Assembly: GCF_035590735.1 (NCBI RefSeq)
Contig: NZ_CP141595.1
Coordinates: 2,513,001-2,577,000 of the forward strand
DNA length: 64,000 bases
DNA from: Rossellomorea aquimaris
Lineage (GTDB): Bacteria > Bacillota > Bacilli > Bacillales > Bacillaceae_B
Direction of reading: 5' to 3'
Below the pieces are notes generated by a model that was not told where the DNA came from, made no database searches, and was given only the letters and a program-made list of their open reading frames with translations. Numbering within the stretch: position 1 is the stretch's first letter; every line of letters starts with the position of its first letter. Below are positions 24,732 through 33,990 of this stretch, one piece after another. The translations under genes were made by a program, and so were the position numbers.

Positions 24732-24898
24732 GCTCTGTCAAGAAAAATCTGTTAATGATGGTGAGGGGAACTGCGCAGACTCCTGAGGAAGTACGGGCGT
24801 GCCGAGACCCCGGAAGCGAAGCTGAGGAGGCTCGGCCGAACGCTAGCTGCAAGCGGAGCAGTTGCCCTCTCCATCCAACATAAACTCGTTGACAGAGC
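24732..24898. repeat. GC-rich repeat, copy 2, flanked by 10-bp terminal inverted repeats
   Basis: GCTCTGTCAA (24732-24741) and TTGACAGAGC (24889-24898) are perfect inverted ends. Within them GAGGGGAACTGC and GCAGTTGCCCTC form a second stem with one mismatch. The core has CTGCGCAGACTCCTG, GAGACCCCGGAAGCG and GAGGAGGCTCGGCC, matching copy 1 read on the other strand. It looks like a hairpin-forming MITE-like unit. No coding region is seen from 24593 to 24985. Confidence 0.65.
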
Positions 24899-24985
24899 CC
24901 TCTTAGATTCTATATTAGAAAACAACAATCTTTGCGAACAGATCCTTAATGAAAAAATGCCACCTTGTGATTAAGAAAAGGATTC

Positions 24986-26545
24986 ATGGGAAGTCTAATC
25001 TATAAATTAAGGTTTAGGGTGTTGAATTCTATGTTTAGACGTAGAGAAGTGAAAAAAGATATTGAGAATGGATCCCCTCATAGCTTTGATATAGATACAT
25101 TTCATAAAGAAATACTTTCACTGGTGAGCAATAGCGAAGATTTGGTATTCAGAATCATTACAATAGGCGAACAGAAGCTTGCAGTAGTATATTTTGATGA
25201 CTTAATCAATACTACATCGATGCAGGACAGCATCATCAGGCCTCTTGAGGAAACTACAGGTGACCTGAATTATCAAATCATCCAGGATACGATTAATATT
25301 GCGAAACTTACACAAACAAATCAAATTAATGACGTTATAGATAACATCGTCAATGGTACTGCTTATATTTTCAAGCAAGGGGATACTTATGGGATATTAG
25401 CGGATGTTGCTGATAAGGGTACAAGGGGCTTGGAGAAAGCTGAAACAGAATCCCTTGTGTTTGGTCCTAAAATTTCTTTCACAGAATCCATCACCAAGAA
25501 TTTAAATCTAATACGATCTAATATAAACGATCCTAAACTATGCGTTGAAACCTTTATGATTGGATCAAGAGCGAAGAAAAAAGTTCAAATGGTATACATA
25601 AAGGACATTGCTGAAGAAGAGAACGTAAATACCTTCAGACAGCGGATAACTGAATTAGAGGTTGATAGCATTGTTGATTCTACGGTCCTGGCACAGATGA
25701 TTGAAGATAATTCCTATACGTTCTTCCCGCAGTTGATTACGACTGAGCTACCGGACCGATGTACCATCTCACTCCTTCATGGAAAGGTATGTTTACTTGT
25801 CGATCGCAGTCCTACAGCGGTTATCGGACCATCTACGTTTATGAATTTCTTTGAATCGACGGAAGACATTTATATGAGATGGAATATGGGAACGTTTTTA
25901 AGATTGGTTCGCTTTGTGGCAATCTTTTTCTCCATCCTCTTGACACCTGCTTATGTGGCGGTATTAACATACCATTATGAGGTAATTCCATCTGCTCTTC
26001 TCGTTTCATTAGGTCAGTCACGATCTAACGTTCCATTTCCGCCATTTTTTGAAGCTTTATTATTGGAATTCATCATTGAGCTCCTAAGAGAGGCTGGAGC
26101 AAGATTACCAACAAAGGTTGGGCAAACCATGGGGATTGTAGGTGGCATCGTCATCGGTCAAGCGTCAGTTCAAGCTGGGTTCACCAGTAACATTTTAATT
26201 ATTATTATCGCGATATCCGCCTTGGGCTCCTTCACTGCTCCAAGCTATGCAATCGGAACAGCCGTGAGAATCATCCGTTTCCCAATCATCATCATGGCAG
26301 GGTTATACGGTGGTGTTGGAATCATGTTTTGCCTCTGTTTCATTCTCATTCATTTACTGAAAGTGACAACATTGGGCAGACCTTATCTATCACCAATCTA
26401 CCCATTTAGGTTTGCAGACTTCAAATACAGTCTTTTTCGCTTACCCTATCAGTATTTAGTCCAACGTCCCATCTCCAATCACCCCATAGATGAGGGACGA
26501 ATCCCTGAGAAGAAAGCAAAAGAGAAAAAAGACGTTGATGAGTAA
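24986..26545 (+). CDS. GerA-family spore germinant receptor subunit A
   Basis: This 519-residue protein is the A subunit of a spore germinant receptor in the inner spore membrane. Residues about 1-290 form the soluble N-terminal domain, with the conserved DSIIRPLEETTG and TELPDRCTISLLHGKVCLLVDRSPTAVIGP. Four or five helices follow, with LTPAYVAVLTYHYEVIPSALLVSL and FEALLLEFIIELLREAGARLP. A Lys-rich tail closes the protein. It is the first gene of an A-B-C tricistron. A later ATG at 25031 is also possible, as neither start has an ideal site. The germinant cannot be predicted from sequence. The repeats at 24366-24898 lie directly upstream. Confidence 0.92.
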   Translation: MGSLIYKLRFRVLNSMFRRREVKKDIENGSPHSFDIDTFHKEILSLVSNSEDLVFRIITIGEQKLAVVYFDDLINTTSMQDSIIRPLEETTGDLNYQIIQDTINIAKLTQTNQINDVIDNIVNGTAYIFKQGDTYGILADVADKGTRGLEKAETESLVFGPKISFTESITKNLNLIRSNINDPKLCVETFMIGSRAKKKVQMVYIKDIAEEENVNTFRQRITELEVDSIVDSTVLAQMIEDNSYTFFPQLITTELPDRCTISLLHGKVCLLVDRSPTAVIGPSTFMNFFESTEDIYMRWNMGTFLRLVRFVAIFFSILLTPAYVAVLTYHYEVIPSALLVSLGQSRSNVPFPPFFEALLLEFIIELLREAGARLPTKVGQTMGIVGGIVIGQASVQAGFTSNILIIIIAISALGSFTAPSYAIGTAVRIIRFPIIIMAGLYGGVGIMFCLCFILIHLLKVTTLGRPYLSPIYPFRFADFKYSLFRLPYQYLVQRPISNHPIDEGRIPEKKAKEKKDVDE

Positions 26546-26557
26546 AGGATGAAATGT

Positions 26558-27670
26558 ATGAATATTAATGTGAATCCAAAGGAACGGTTAATGTTTAATG
26601 CCTTTTTGATTATGTTTATCTTACACACTGCCCAAACCGGAGTAGGGATTGCAGGACTGCCAAGAGTCATTTACATGGAGGCAAACAGGGACGCATGGAT
26701 TTCTGTCGTATTAGCTGGAATTCTCGTTTCAATGGTTCTATATCTCATGGTAAAAATGCTTGAAATTTACGATAGTACCGATTTGTACGGCATTCACTTG
26801 GATGTTTATGGGAAATGGATCAGCAAAGGATTTAACATTCTCTACATTGGATATTATCTCAGTGTCACCTACGTGATCTTAATGAACTATATTGAGATGG
26901 TCCAAGCCTGGATATTCCCTAAAATGCCAACATGGCTCTTGATGGGGTTATTGATATTCTTAATGGTTTATTGTGTGTTAGGAGGGATCCGGGTAGTCGT
27001 CGGAATTGCTTTTTTAGGACTCATCCTTGCCTTCTGGTTAGTATTTATGATCTATACCCCCATTAAATATATGGACTTCAATCATCTTCAACCCGTATTA
27101 ACATCTTCCCCCAAACAGATACTGATGGGGATATATAAATCAAGCTTTACCCTCATTGGCTTTGAATTGGTGTTATTTGTGTACCCTTACATCAAGGAAA
27201 AGAAAAAAGTACTAAAATATGGTCTTATCGGTGCAGGATATTCCACCTTTCTCTTTACGGTTGTGACCGTTGTAAGTATCGGCTTTTTCTCAGAAGATGC
27301 CCTTTTAAAGACCATCTGGCCAGTCCTGTCCATGTTCAAGATATTGAGGATCCCAAACCTGGAGCGATTCGAATTCATTGCCGTCTCTTTCTGGATGCTC
27401 GTCATCCTGCCAAACATTTGTCTCTATTTTTGGACAGCTTCAAGAGGCATGAAAAGGGTATTTAATGTTTCTCAAAAAAAATCGATCTACCTCTTCGCTA
27501 TCCTGCTTTGGATACTATCCCTATGCGTGCAGGATCGTATCACGATGAATACCATTACAGACAAAGTTGGTACTTCCAGTTTTATTCTTTCATTCGTTTA
27601 TCCCGTATTCCTATTCATACTGGTTAAATTGAAATACATTTCTAAGAAGGAAAAGGGTGCAGATGTATGA
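26558..27670 (+). CDS. Spore germinant receptor permease subunit B (GerAB family)
   Basis: This 370-residue integral membrane protein of the GerAB/endospore germination permease family has about ten helices. The pattern AFLIMFILHTAQTGVGIAGLPRVIYMEANRDAWISV at the N-terminus is typical. The B subunit binds the germinant and belongs to the amino acid/polyamine/organocation superfamily. The start at 26558 is chosen because AAAGG lies at a proper distance; the ATG at 26549 touches the site. It is 12 bases after subunit A and overlaps subunit C by four. Confidence 0.92.
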   Translation: MNINVNPKERLMFNAFLIMFILHTAQTGVGIAGLPRVIYMEANRDAWISVVLAGILVSMVLYLMVKMLEIYDSTDLYGIHLDVYGKWISKGFNILYIGYYLSVTYVILMNYIEMVQAWIFPKMPTWLLMGLLIFLMVYCVLGGIRVVVGIAFLGLILAFWLVFMIYTPIKYMDFNHLQPVLTSSPKQILMGIYKSSFTLIGFELVLFVYPYIKEKKKVLKYGLIGAGYSTFLFTVVTVVSIGFFSEDALLKTIWPVLSMFKILRIPNLERFEFIAVSFWMLVILPNICLYFWTASRGMKRVFNVSQKKSIYLFAILLWILSLCVQDRITMNTITDKVGTSSFILSFVYPVFLFILVKLKYISKKEKGADV

Positions 27671-28806
27671 TTAGAAACATCATGCTCATCCTGCTTTGTC
27701 TTTGTACATGTTTCTTAAGCAGCTGCGTGGAGCAAAAATATTTAGAAAAACTTGGATTGATCACTGCAGTTGGATATGATCAGGCTGAAGACGAAAAAAT
27801 AACCGGTACAATGGTCCTCTATCAGTTTAACCCAGCCATGCAGGATGTTGAAAAGGTACTTATAAGTAAGTCAAAGACCAGTAAAGGAATCCGTCTGTCA
27901 CAGAATTTAGAAACCGATCATAAGCTTGTTTCCGGTCAGCTGAGGATTACTGTTTACGGAAGGGAGCTTGCGGAGAAAGGGATTTCCCACTTGGTTGATA
28001 CGTTGGAACGGGATTCTTCCATTGGGAATATGGTGTACTTAACAATAGCTGATACGACTGCCGAACAAATCCTGAATTATCAAATGACGGAAAGACCGTC
28101 GAATATGGGGACGTATTTATATAATTTGGTCAGGCAAAATGTTGAATCGGAGTTGCTGGTTTCTCCAACACTACAAGAATTCATCACCGATTACGGCAGT
28201 GTTGGCAAAGACCCCATCCTGCCATTACTAAAGGCATCAGACGGGAAGGTTGGTGTGGATGGGTTCGCATTATTTACAAGGGATAAATTCATTAAAGAGA
28301 TTAAAAAAGACAAGATTTTTTTCATTCGATCTCTTATGGAAGATTACAATGCCGGCAGCGTAGAAGTGGAACTACCATTAGAAAAGTTCAAACCTTACTT
28401 AACAAGTCCTCATCTTGGGCAAGAAAAAGATAAGGTTTATATTATGATTGATAGTATAAAATCATCTCATAAGATAAAAACAGAGAAAAAAGCTAGACCA
28501 TCCTTTGAAGTGATATTGAAAATCGAATCACGTTTACTTGAAATGTCTGAAGAAATGAAGTTGTCAGACCCGAAAGCGTTAGGCTTACTTGAAGATGAGA
28601 TTGGGGATTATATCGAAAAAAACATTAAAGAAATTATCTTGATGCTTCAAGAGGAAGGCACGGATCCGATTGGATTTGGCATGGAGTATAAAAGTATAAG
28701 GGGACACGAAGATCTATCGAGGGAAAAGTGGGATAAACTGTACAAAGATGCTTCTTTTCATGTGAAAGTAGAGAATAAAATCATTCGGACAGGAGTGATT
28801 GATTAA
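27667..28806 (+). CDS. Spore germinant receptor lipoprotein subunit C (GerAC family)
   Basis: This 379-residue lipoprotein starts with MLILLCLCTCFLSSC, with lipobox LSSC and the lipidated cysteine at residue 20. The typical GerAC pattern EKLGLITAVGYDQAEDEKITGT follows, then GQLRITVYGRELAEKGI and IGNMVYLTIADTTAEQIL. The C subunit sits on the outer face of the inner spore membrane and is needed for receptor function. Its start overlaps the B subunit stop (ATGA). A terminator ends the operon at 28810. Confidence 0.92.
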   Translation: MIRNIMLILLCLCTCFLSSCVEQKYLEKLGLITAVGYDQAEDEKITGTMVLYQFNPAMQDVEKVLISKSKTSKGIRLSQNLETDHKLVSGQLRITVYGRELAEKGISHLVDTLERDSSIGNMVYLTIADTTAEQILNYQMTERPSNMGTYLYNLVRQNVESELLVSPTLQEFITDYGSVGKDPILPLLKASDGKVGVDGFALFTRDKFIKEIKKDKIFFIRSLMEDYNAGSVEVELPLEKFKPYLTSPHLGQEKDKVYIMIDSIKSSHKIKTEKKARPSFEVILKIESRLLEMSEEMKLSDPKALGLLEDEIGDYIEKNIKEIILMLQEEGTDPIGFGMEYKSIRGHEDLSREKWDKLYKDASFHVKVENKIIRTGVID

Positions 28807-28809
28807 ACC

Positions 28810-28845
28810 TAAGGGTCCATCCAATAAAGATGGACCTTTGTTTAT
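28810..28845. terminator. Terminator of the germination operon
   Basis: AAGGGTCCATC and GATGGACCTTT pair (one G-T) around a 7-base loop, with T-rich sequence following. It also serves the convergent DUF1033 gene. Confidence 0.8.
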
Positions 28846-29192
28846 TTCTGTGGAATTCGATCTGTGATTTCATTGATGACGGACTCATTCTTGATTTCCA
28901 TCGGACGGTCATTTTCGAAAATAATCAATCCGTAATAGACCTGCAGATCATCGTCACACGCTTCGCAAAAAAACACTTCACCTGGGTCCCAAAAAGCAAT
29001 TGAATGCAACCTCTTACTTTTTGACTTACGATAGCTTTTACTCAGTCGTCTCATTTCTTCAAGAAACCTTCCGATAGCTTCATCCCTGTTATTAAATGTC
29101 CACTCTTGAACAATATCTTTTTCCCAGCCTTCAAAAAACCACCAAGGCTCTGCATCACTTTTTGTTGTTATGACTCTCCATGTATTATTCAA
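28842..29192 (-). CDS. DUF1033-family protein
   Basis: This 116-residue soluble protein has the conserved start W-R-V-I followed by EPWWFFEGWEKDIVQEWTF near residues 15-33, which marks DUF1033. A cysteine pair (CEAC) lies in its C-terminal half. The family is common in Bacilli and has no known function. Translation begins at TTG with GGAGGGTG seven bases upstream. It is convergent to the germination operon and monocistronic. Confidence 0.7.
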   Translation of the reverse strand: MNNTWRVITTKSDAEPWWFFEGWEKDIVQEWTFNNRDEAIGRFLEEMRRLSKSYRKSKSKRLHSIAFWDPGEVFFCEACDDDLQVYYGLIIFENDRPMEIKNESVINEITDRIPQK

Positions 29193-29362
29193 TGCTTCAC
29201 CCTCCTTTTTTCCATGTCCAAATTGTACATAAAATAGGTACGAAAGAAAAATATTTAAATTGTACTACTCTAAATTATTGACAAGTTCCCCCCTGTACAA
29301 GCATAGATTTATTAGAAAAGACCTATGTTCATCAAAGCTAATAAAAAAGGGAGGAAAAACAT

Positions 29363-29818
29363 TTGAATTTTATTGTTTTGAAGAAAGGCTCCATCATCGC
29401 CGTATTGGTTACAATTATGATTATTACTGTCGGGACGATATGGGCATTATCCTCTAAAAACTCCTATCCTACCGTCTCACTATCAGATAAAACGGGTGAG
29501 AAACAAGTCATCCAGCTGGTCACTGGGGAATTCAAGTCTGAAACAGCCTCCGGAAAAGAGATTGAGGCCTATCGATGGGACCCTGGAACAATTGTAGTAG
29601 ATAAAGAGGTACCTGTAGAATTACGGATCTACGGAGTCAACGGCAAGGAACATCCATTTTATATTGAGGGAACGGATATTAAAGGTACGGTGAAAAAAGG
29701 GGAAGAAACCGTTATAAATGTGTCGTTTTCAAAAGAGGGTACGTATAGACTGATTTGCGAAACTCATGAAACCATTGATCGTAACGGTCCAATGATTGCG
29801 TATATAGTAGTTGATTAA
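29363..29818 (+). CDS. Membrane-anchored cupredoxin-like protein
   Basis: This 151-residue protein has one N-terminal hydrophobic segment (about 10-30), serving as signal or anchor, followed by an extracytoplasmic cupredoxin fold. The residues needed for a type I copper site are present in order: His in GKEHPFY, Cys and His in ICETH, and Met in NGPMIAY. Copper binding and electron transfer outside the membrane are therefore likely. Translation starts at TTG, seven bases after GGGAGG. No oxidase or other partner is adjacent. Confidence 0.75.
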   Translation: MNFIVLKKGSIIAVLVTIMIITVGTIWALSSKNSYPTVSLSDKTGEKQVIQLVTGEFKSETASGKEIEAYRWDPGTIVVDKEVPVELRIYGVNGKEHPFYIEGTDIKGTVKKGEETVINVSFSKEGTYRLICETHETIDRNGPMIAYIVVD

Positions 29819-29888
29819 TGTATGAATTGTGGGATTCTAACATGGAATTTAGCCACTAGGGGATCTTATAGATGGGAATGGAATCATA

Positions 29889-30248
29889 TTAAAGTGCCAT
29901 TCCCATTGCATACCCTGCCGCTCCAAATACAATCCCAATGAAATAACTTGCGAAAAAGTAAAATAGACCCATTTTTACATTTTCCTGGAGAAGTCTCAAT
30001 ACCTCCCAGTTTAAGGTTGAAAAGGTAGTAAATGCTCCACACACTCCGATCCCGAAAAAAAACATAACAGTCTCCTCAGCACCCCTTCCAACCAGAGTTC
30101 CCAATAGTAAAGAGCCAAACCCATTAACCAACAGGGTCGCTTTCGGAAAACGCGAACTACTGAACCGCTTAACGGCGTTCGCAACTAAAAACCGTCCGAT
30201 TGCCCCAACACTCCCCCCTAATGCGATCAACAATATGCTAACTCCCAT
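29889..30248 (-). CDS. fluC: Fluoride channel FluC/CrcB, second subunit
   Basis: This 119-residue, four-helix protein has the Fluc signature GGSVGAIGRF near the N-terminus, LVNGFGSLLLG in helix 2 and GVCGAFTTFSTLNWE in helix 3. Fluc proteins form dual-topology dimers that expel fluoride. The start overlaps the end of the first fluC by 11 bases. With two different copies in tandem, the channel may be a heterodimer of oppositely oriented subunits, as reported for other Bacilli. No fluoride riboswitch is seen upstream of the pair. Confidence 0.92.
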   Translation of the reverse strand: MGVSILLIALGGSVGAIGRFLVANAVKRFSSSRFPKATLLVNGFGSLLLGTLVGRGAEETVMFFFGIGVCGAFTTFSTLNWEVLRLLQENVKMGLFYFFASYFIGIVFGAAGYAMGMAL

Positions 30249-30627
30249 GACCGATTACCCTCCCTTTCCTTCCAGAGACATAGCCCAACCATGCAAAAAG
30301 CATCCCACCAAAAGAAGTTATGGTAATATACAAGAAAAGCATGTCCCATTGCTTCTGCAATAAAAAGGTGACCAACTCGATACTAACAGTCGAAAAAGTC
30401 GTAAAAGAACCCAAAAACCCTGTTGCAATAAGTAAATACGCTTTTTCATATTTAGAAGACCATCGACTATAGAAATAGGCTAATAGAAAGCTTCCCAGGA
30501 GATTCGCCGTTAGTGTCGCGAACGGCAGCCCATTTTGAATCATCCAGTGATAACTGATTCCCCACCTGCAAAAACTTCCTAACGCTCCACCAATCGCGAC
30601 TAATAGATATTTCATTCTCTGTAACAT
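30238..30627 (-). CDS. fluC: Fluoride channel FluC/CrcB, first subunit
   Basis: This 129-residue paralogue of the downstream gene carries GGALGSFCRWGISY, LTANLLGSFLLAYFYSR and GFLGSFTTFSTVSIE, the Fluc pore motifs. The charge distribution in its loops differs from its partner, as expected if the two insert in opposite orientations. A start at 30615 is also possible; the first ATG lies very close to its AGGG. It heads a two-gene operon. Confidence 0.92.
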   Translation of the reverse strand: MLQRMKYLLVAIGGALGSFCRWGISYHWMIQNGLPFATLTANLLGSFLLAYFYSRWSSKYEKAYLLIATGFLGSFTTFSTVSIELVTFLLQKQWDMLFLYITITSFGGMLFAWLGYVSGRKGRVIGHGS

Positions 30628-30785
30628 CCCTATTTTATAATTTAGTTATTTTTGAATCCTTTTGTTCACTTATTCGTATGTACAATTAACATAGTTTCTT
30701 ATTCCATTTAGCAGTATACTTTAACTTGAATAGAGTTGTTACTTTAACAATTAATTTTATCAGTAAATTGAAGGAGTCTTCTCCA

Positions 30786-31067
30786 GTGACATTTATCATT
30801 ATACAAGACTTATTAGACTTTTACTTAAGTCCATTACATTTTAGTATAGTATTTCTATTTATTATAGCTTTGATTTTGAATCACTTCCCTGGCACATTTC
30901 ATCTTTTCGTACGACCCTATGATAAGAGGAGTGAAGGAACTAGTATCATTGTAAAGTGCGTTGCAGTTAATGAGATTATTCCTATAGGGTTCAGGTTCAT
31001 TATATGCATGAAATTCCAACTCTATCATACCGATAATGACGAAGAATCCACTTCTGTTTGCTTTTAA
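30786..31067 (+). CDS. Possible small membrane protein, unknown
   Basis: This 93-residue reading frame opens with a GTG about ten bases after GAAGGAG and contains one strong hydrophobic segment (FSIVFLFIIALILNHF). I recognise no family. The composition is AT-rich and codon use looks less regular than in the neighbours, so it may be spurious. It runs into the leader of yidC on the same strand. Confidence 0.3.
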   Translation: MTFIIIQDLLDFYLSPLHFSIVFLFIIALILNHFPGTFHLFVRPYDKRSEGTSIIVKCVAVNEIIPIGFRFIICMKFQLYHTDNDEESTSVCF

Positions 31068-31100
31068 CCAACAAGCATTTATACAGAGGAGGAATTATCA

Positions 31101-31862
31101 TTGAGAAAAATTTCATTCATCATGCTACTGGCATTATTCACTCTGTCAGGGTGTCAAAGTGCAACAACTGAAGGAGCGTTCTTTCACGACTATCTTGTTA
31201 ACCCATTTTCGTTTCTTATCCATGAAATAGGTACCTTCCTGGATGGAAACTTTGGTCTTGCGATCATTCTCATTACAATTTTCATACGTCTCGTCCTTTT
31301 TCCTTTTATGCTTAAAACGTATAAGAATCAACAGGATATGAAAGGGAAAATGGCTTTAATAAAGCCGGAGATGACGGAAATGCAAAAAAAGATAAAAGAA
31401 GCGAAAGATAAAGATGAACAGAAGAAACTGCAGCAAGAAATGATGGTGCTTTACCAAAAACATGGAGTGAATCCTCTTAATATGGGATGTTTACCTTTGT
31501 TAATTCAAACACCCATACTGATCGGGTTATACTATGCGATTCGGTCATCATCTGAAATCGCAAGCCACTCCTTTCTATGGTTTAATTTGGGACAGCCGGA
31601 CTATATAATGGCCATTATCGCTGGACTGGTCTATTTAGCCCAAGCTCGGGTATCTTTGATGAATATTCCTGTAGAACAGCTGGCTCAAATGAAAATAATG
31701 AGCTATCTCTCGCCCATTATGATCTTTATGTTTTCATTTAATGCGCCAGCCGCCTTACCCTTATATTGGACAGTAGGAGGGGCCTTTCTCATCTTACAAA
31801 CGCTGATTGGTAAGACTCTTTATCATCATCAACCATCATTAGAAAAACAAGAAAGTCAATGA
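31101..31862 (+). CDS. yidC: Membrane protein insertase YidC/OxaA (SpoIIIJ/YqjG type)
   Basis: This 253-residue insertase assembles proteins into the cytoplasmic membrane. A lipoprotein signal with lipobox LSGC (lipidated cysteine at residue 18) is followed by the Oxa1 core. That core shows FGLAIILITIFIRLVLFPFML with the conserved membrane arginine, a charged coiled cytoplasmic hairpin (KPEMTEMQKKIKEAKDKDEQ) and MGCLPLLIQTPILIGLYYAI. Translation starts at TTG after GGAGGAATTATCA. It stands alone, away from rpmH-rnpA, so it is likely the second YidC (YqjG/YidC2-like) of the genome. Confidence 0.9.
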   Translation: MRKISFIMLLALFTLSGCQSATTEGAFFHDYLVNPFSFLIHEIGTFLDGNFGLAIILITIFIRLVLFPFMLKTYKNQQDMKGKMALIKPEMTEMQKKIKEAKDKDEQKKLQQEMMVLYQKHGVNPLNMGCLPLLIQTPILIGLYYAIRSSSEIASHSFLWFNLGQPDYIMAIIAGLVYLAQARVSLMNIPVEQLAQMKIMSYLSPIMIFMFSFNAPAALPLYWTVGGAFLILQTLIGKTLYHHQPSLEKQESQ

Positions 31863-31893
31863 AAAAAGGGAGCCTGCAAGCTCCCTTTTTTAC
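31862..31893. terminator. Terminator after yidC
   Basis: AAAAAGGGAGC and GCTCCCTTTTT enclose a 6-base loop and are T-rich on both sides. Confidence 0.88.
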
Positions 31894-31913
31894 AATAAAA
31901 ATTATTTTCAGGA

Positions 31914-33092
31914 TTATTTTTTGACAGATCCTATTCTGAAAATGGAAATTCCCATAATGAAAAGCAGGATCATGTAAATAAAAAACGGGTAAAAAAGGAT
32001 TTGTTGACGTAATTCATCTCCGAAAAATAATCCTGAGCTTTCACTCGAAGCAACTGCGTTTTTATGTTTTACGGGAGATTTTATCACAGGACTGAGCTTT
32101 GTTGATGCCATTTCTTCCTGATCTTCGTTATATAGTGTTAATACTCCATTTCGATCCAGGCTCTCAGTAAACTTCCCATTCGCAGGCTGAGTAAATTGGA
32201 AATCCTGATTAAGCTCAAAAGAAGTATCCTCATAGTGAAAGACCGAATCCTTTGGAATAGAGCTTCTGGTAAAACCACTTAATCCATAATCAAGTAGTTT
32301 TCCGGTATCTGAGTAGATAGCTCTCTTCGACTGAGCCTTCATCGTAACAACGACCAGAGAAAGATTTTTATTTTCAGCGGAAGTCACAAGCGTATGTTTG
32401 GATTCATCAATGAACCCATTCTTCCCTCCGGTCACTTCCGGATAAGGAAGTTCCCCTTTCACCATCTTATGATGATTATAAAGAGTAGTCTTCCATCCCT
32501 CAGTCGACCAATCAATTGATTTCAAACTAAAAAGCTCTTGAAATTGTTTGTTCTTTAAAGCATAGCTAGTAATCACTGCCATATCATAAGCCGTTGTATA
32601 ATGATTCTTACCATACAGTCCATGAGGGTTTTCAAAATTGGTTTTCTCTACGCCAATTTCGTTTTTCAGAAAGACGTTTAATTTTTCAACAAATTGCTGA
32701 ACGGAGCCCTCGGTGTGTTCAGCAATGGCAACCGCTGCATCATTACCGGAGTTGACCATCAGCCCTTGAAGCAACTGTTCCATAGAAACCCTTTCTCCAG
32801 CCTCCAAATAAACGGTGGAGCCTTCTGTATTACTTGCTTTCTCACTTATTACCACCTCGTCATTCAGGTTGGCATGCTCGATTGCATAAATAGCTGTAGC
32901 AATTTTTGTAATACTTGCAGGATTCATCCGTTTAGTCGAATTTTTCGAATACAATATACTCTTTGTTTTAGAATCTATAATGATAGCCGAATCACTAATG
33001 ATATTTTTAGGTTTTTTTACATTATTTTCTTGAGCTGATACGATAGAGGCAGTAAAACAGAATAAGATCAGAACAATGAACCATTTTTTCAT
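31914..33092 (-). CDS. D-alanyl-D-alanine carboxypeptidase (PBP5/DacA-family)
   Basis: This 392-residue serine peptidase trims the terminal D-Ala of peptidoglycan stem peptides. It has an N-terminal signal (KKWFIVLILFCFTASIVSA), the catalytic S-x-x-K in NPASITKIATA, S-G-N in MVNSGNDAAVA and the third motif as K-N-G in GGKNGFIDESKHTL, where most members have K-T-G. A C-terminal hydrophobic helix (about 362-385) with a basic end would anchor it outside the membrane. The start at 33092 is the first Met before the signal; an upstream Met at 33137 adds non-signal residues. It may be specialised for sporulation or cell-wall turnover. Confidence 0.85.
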   Translation of the reverse strand: MKKWFIVLILFCFTASIVSAQENNVKKPKNIISDSAIIIDSKTKSILYSKNSTKRMNPASITKIATAIYAIEHANLNDEVVISEKASNTEGSTVYLEAGERVSMEQLLQGLMVNSGNDAAVAIAEHTEGSVQQFVEKLNVFLKNEIGVEKTNFENPHGLYGKNHYTTAYDMAVITSYALKNKQFQELFSLKSIDWSTEGWKTTLYNHHKMVKGELPYPEVTGGKNGFIDESKHTLVTSAENKNLSLVVVTMKAQSKRAIYSDTGKLLDYGLSGFTRSSIPKDSVFHYEDTSFELNQDFQFTQPANGKFTESLDRNGVLTLYNEDQEEMASTKLSPVIKSPVKHKNAVASSESSGLFFGDELRQQILFYPFFIYMILLFIMGISIFRIGSVKK

Positions 33093-33346
33093 ATATCCAC
33101 ACACCTGTCTTGTCAATGTACTTACCCATTCTATCAAAAATGTTTTTTATTTAATCATGAATCTGAGAAATGTTAAGAAATTGAAAGAATGGTGTCAAAT
33201 CCTGACATCGATTTCAGACTTTGTAATAATAGGTGTCTATATTTTCATTTCACCTTCGTTTACAATAAAATAAGAGTATGAATATGAAACCTTTTTGCTC
33301 ATTAAATCGTATTTAACGTAAGCATCTTTATGAAGGGGTAGATGAA

Positions 33347-33976
33347 ATGAATACATTTCTTCAATTTTCAGTAAGAACAGTCATCTCATTCAGTATAGGG
33401 ACCAGTAGTTTTATCGCCTACTTACTCCTATTTGACTTAGGATTCCCTCTTACATTCTTGTCAAGTCTCGGTACTGGTATTCTCCTTTTCTTTATCGTAA
33501 AGGGGCTGCAAAAGAGATGGTGGCTGAAAAAAAATGGACTTTCCTCACAGGAATTTCGATATATTAACAAGAATTTAAAAGAAGCGAAAGAAAAAGTAAA
33601 ACGCCTTCAAAAACAACAATTAAGGGTAAGGTCACTTGGGGCTTTTAAGCAAATCCTCGAATTGAACAGATTGAGCAGAAGAATTTATCAACTCGTAAAG
33701 AAAGAGCCAAAAAGATTCTTTTCTGCAGAATCATTTTTCTTCTACCATCTGGATTCAGTTGTTGAAATCACAGAAAAATATACGTTTCTTGCTGCACAAC
33801 CCGGGAAAAACAAAGAAGCATTCTTATCCCTTCAACAAACCCGGACAACACTTGATGATCTGACAGGGTCATTGGAAAAAGACCTGCAAAACGTATTGGC
33901 TAATGATATGGATACACTACAGTTTGAACTAAACTTCGCCAATCAACATTTATCTCATAAAAAAGACTTAAAATAG
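33347..33976 (+). CDS. xpaC: XpaC-like protein
   Basis: This 209-residue protein has two N-terminal helices (about 8-50) and then a long charged helical region, as in B. subtilis XpaC. XpaC is named for hydrolysis of a chromogenic phosphate, but its real role is unclear. It is followed 14 bases later by a yaaN/telA-like gene, the same order as in B. subtilis. The two probably act together on toxic-anion or membrane-stress tolerance. The ATG follows GAAGGGG. Confidence 0.85.
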   Translation: MNTFLQFSVRTVISFSIGTSSFIAYLLLFDLGFPLTFLSSLGTGILLFFIVKGLQKRWWLKKNGLSSQEFRYINKNLKEAKEKVKRLQKQQLRVRSLGAFKQILELNRLSRRIYQLVKKEPKRFFSAESFFFYHLDSVVEITEKYTFLAAQPGKNKEAFLSLQQTRTTLDDLTGSLEKDLQNVLANDMDTLQFELNFANQHLSHKKDLK

Positions 33977-33990
33977 ATATCGGAGGTTTT

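Noticed and set aside
28810..28845. Hairpin at the end of the germination operon as a CRISPR-like or attachment site
   Set aside because: It is a plain terminator stem with a single copy and T-rich flanks.
30628..30725. Fluoride riboswitch upstream of the fluC pair
   Set aside because: None of the conserved crcB-motif segments is visible on the minus strand in this AT-rich stretch.
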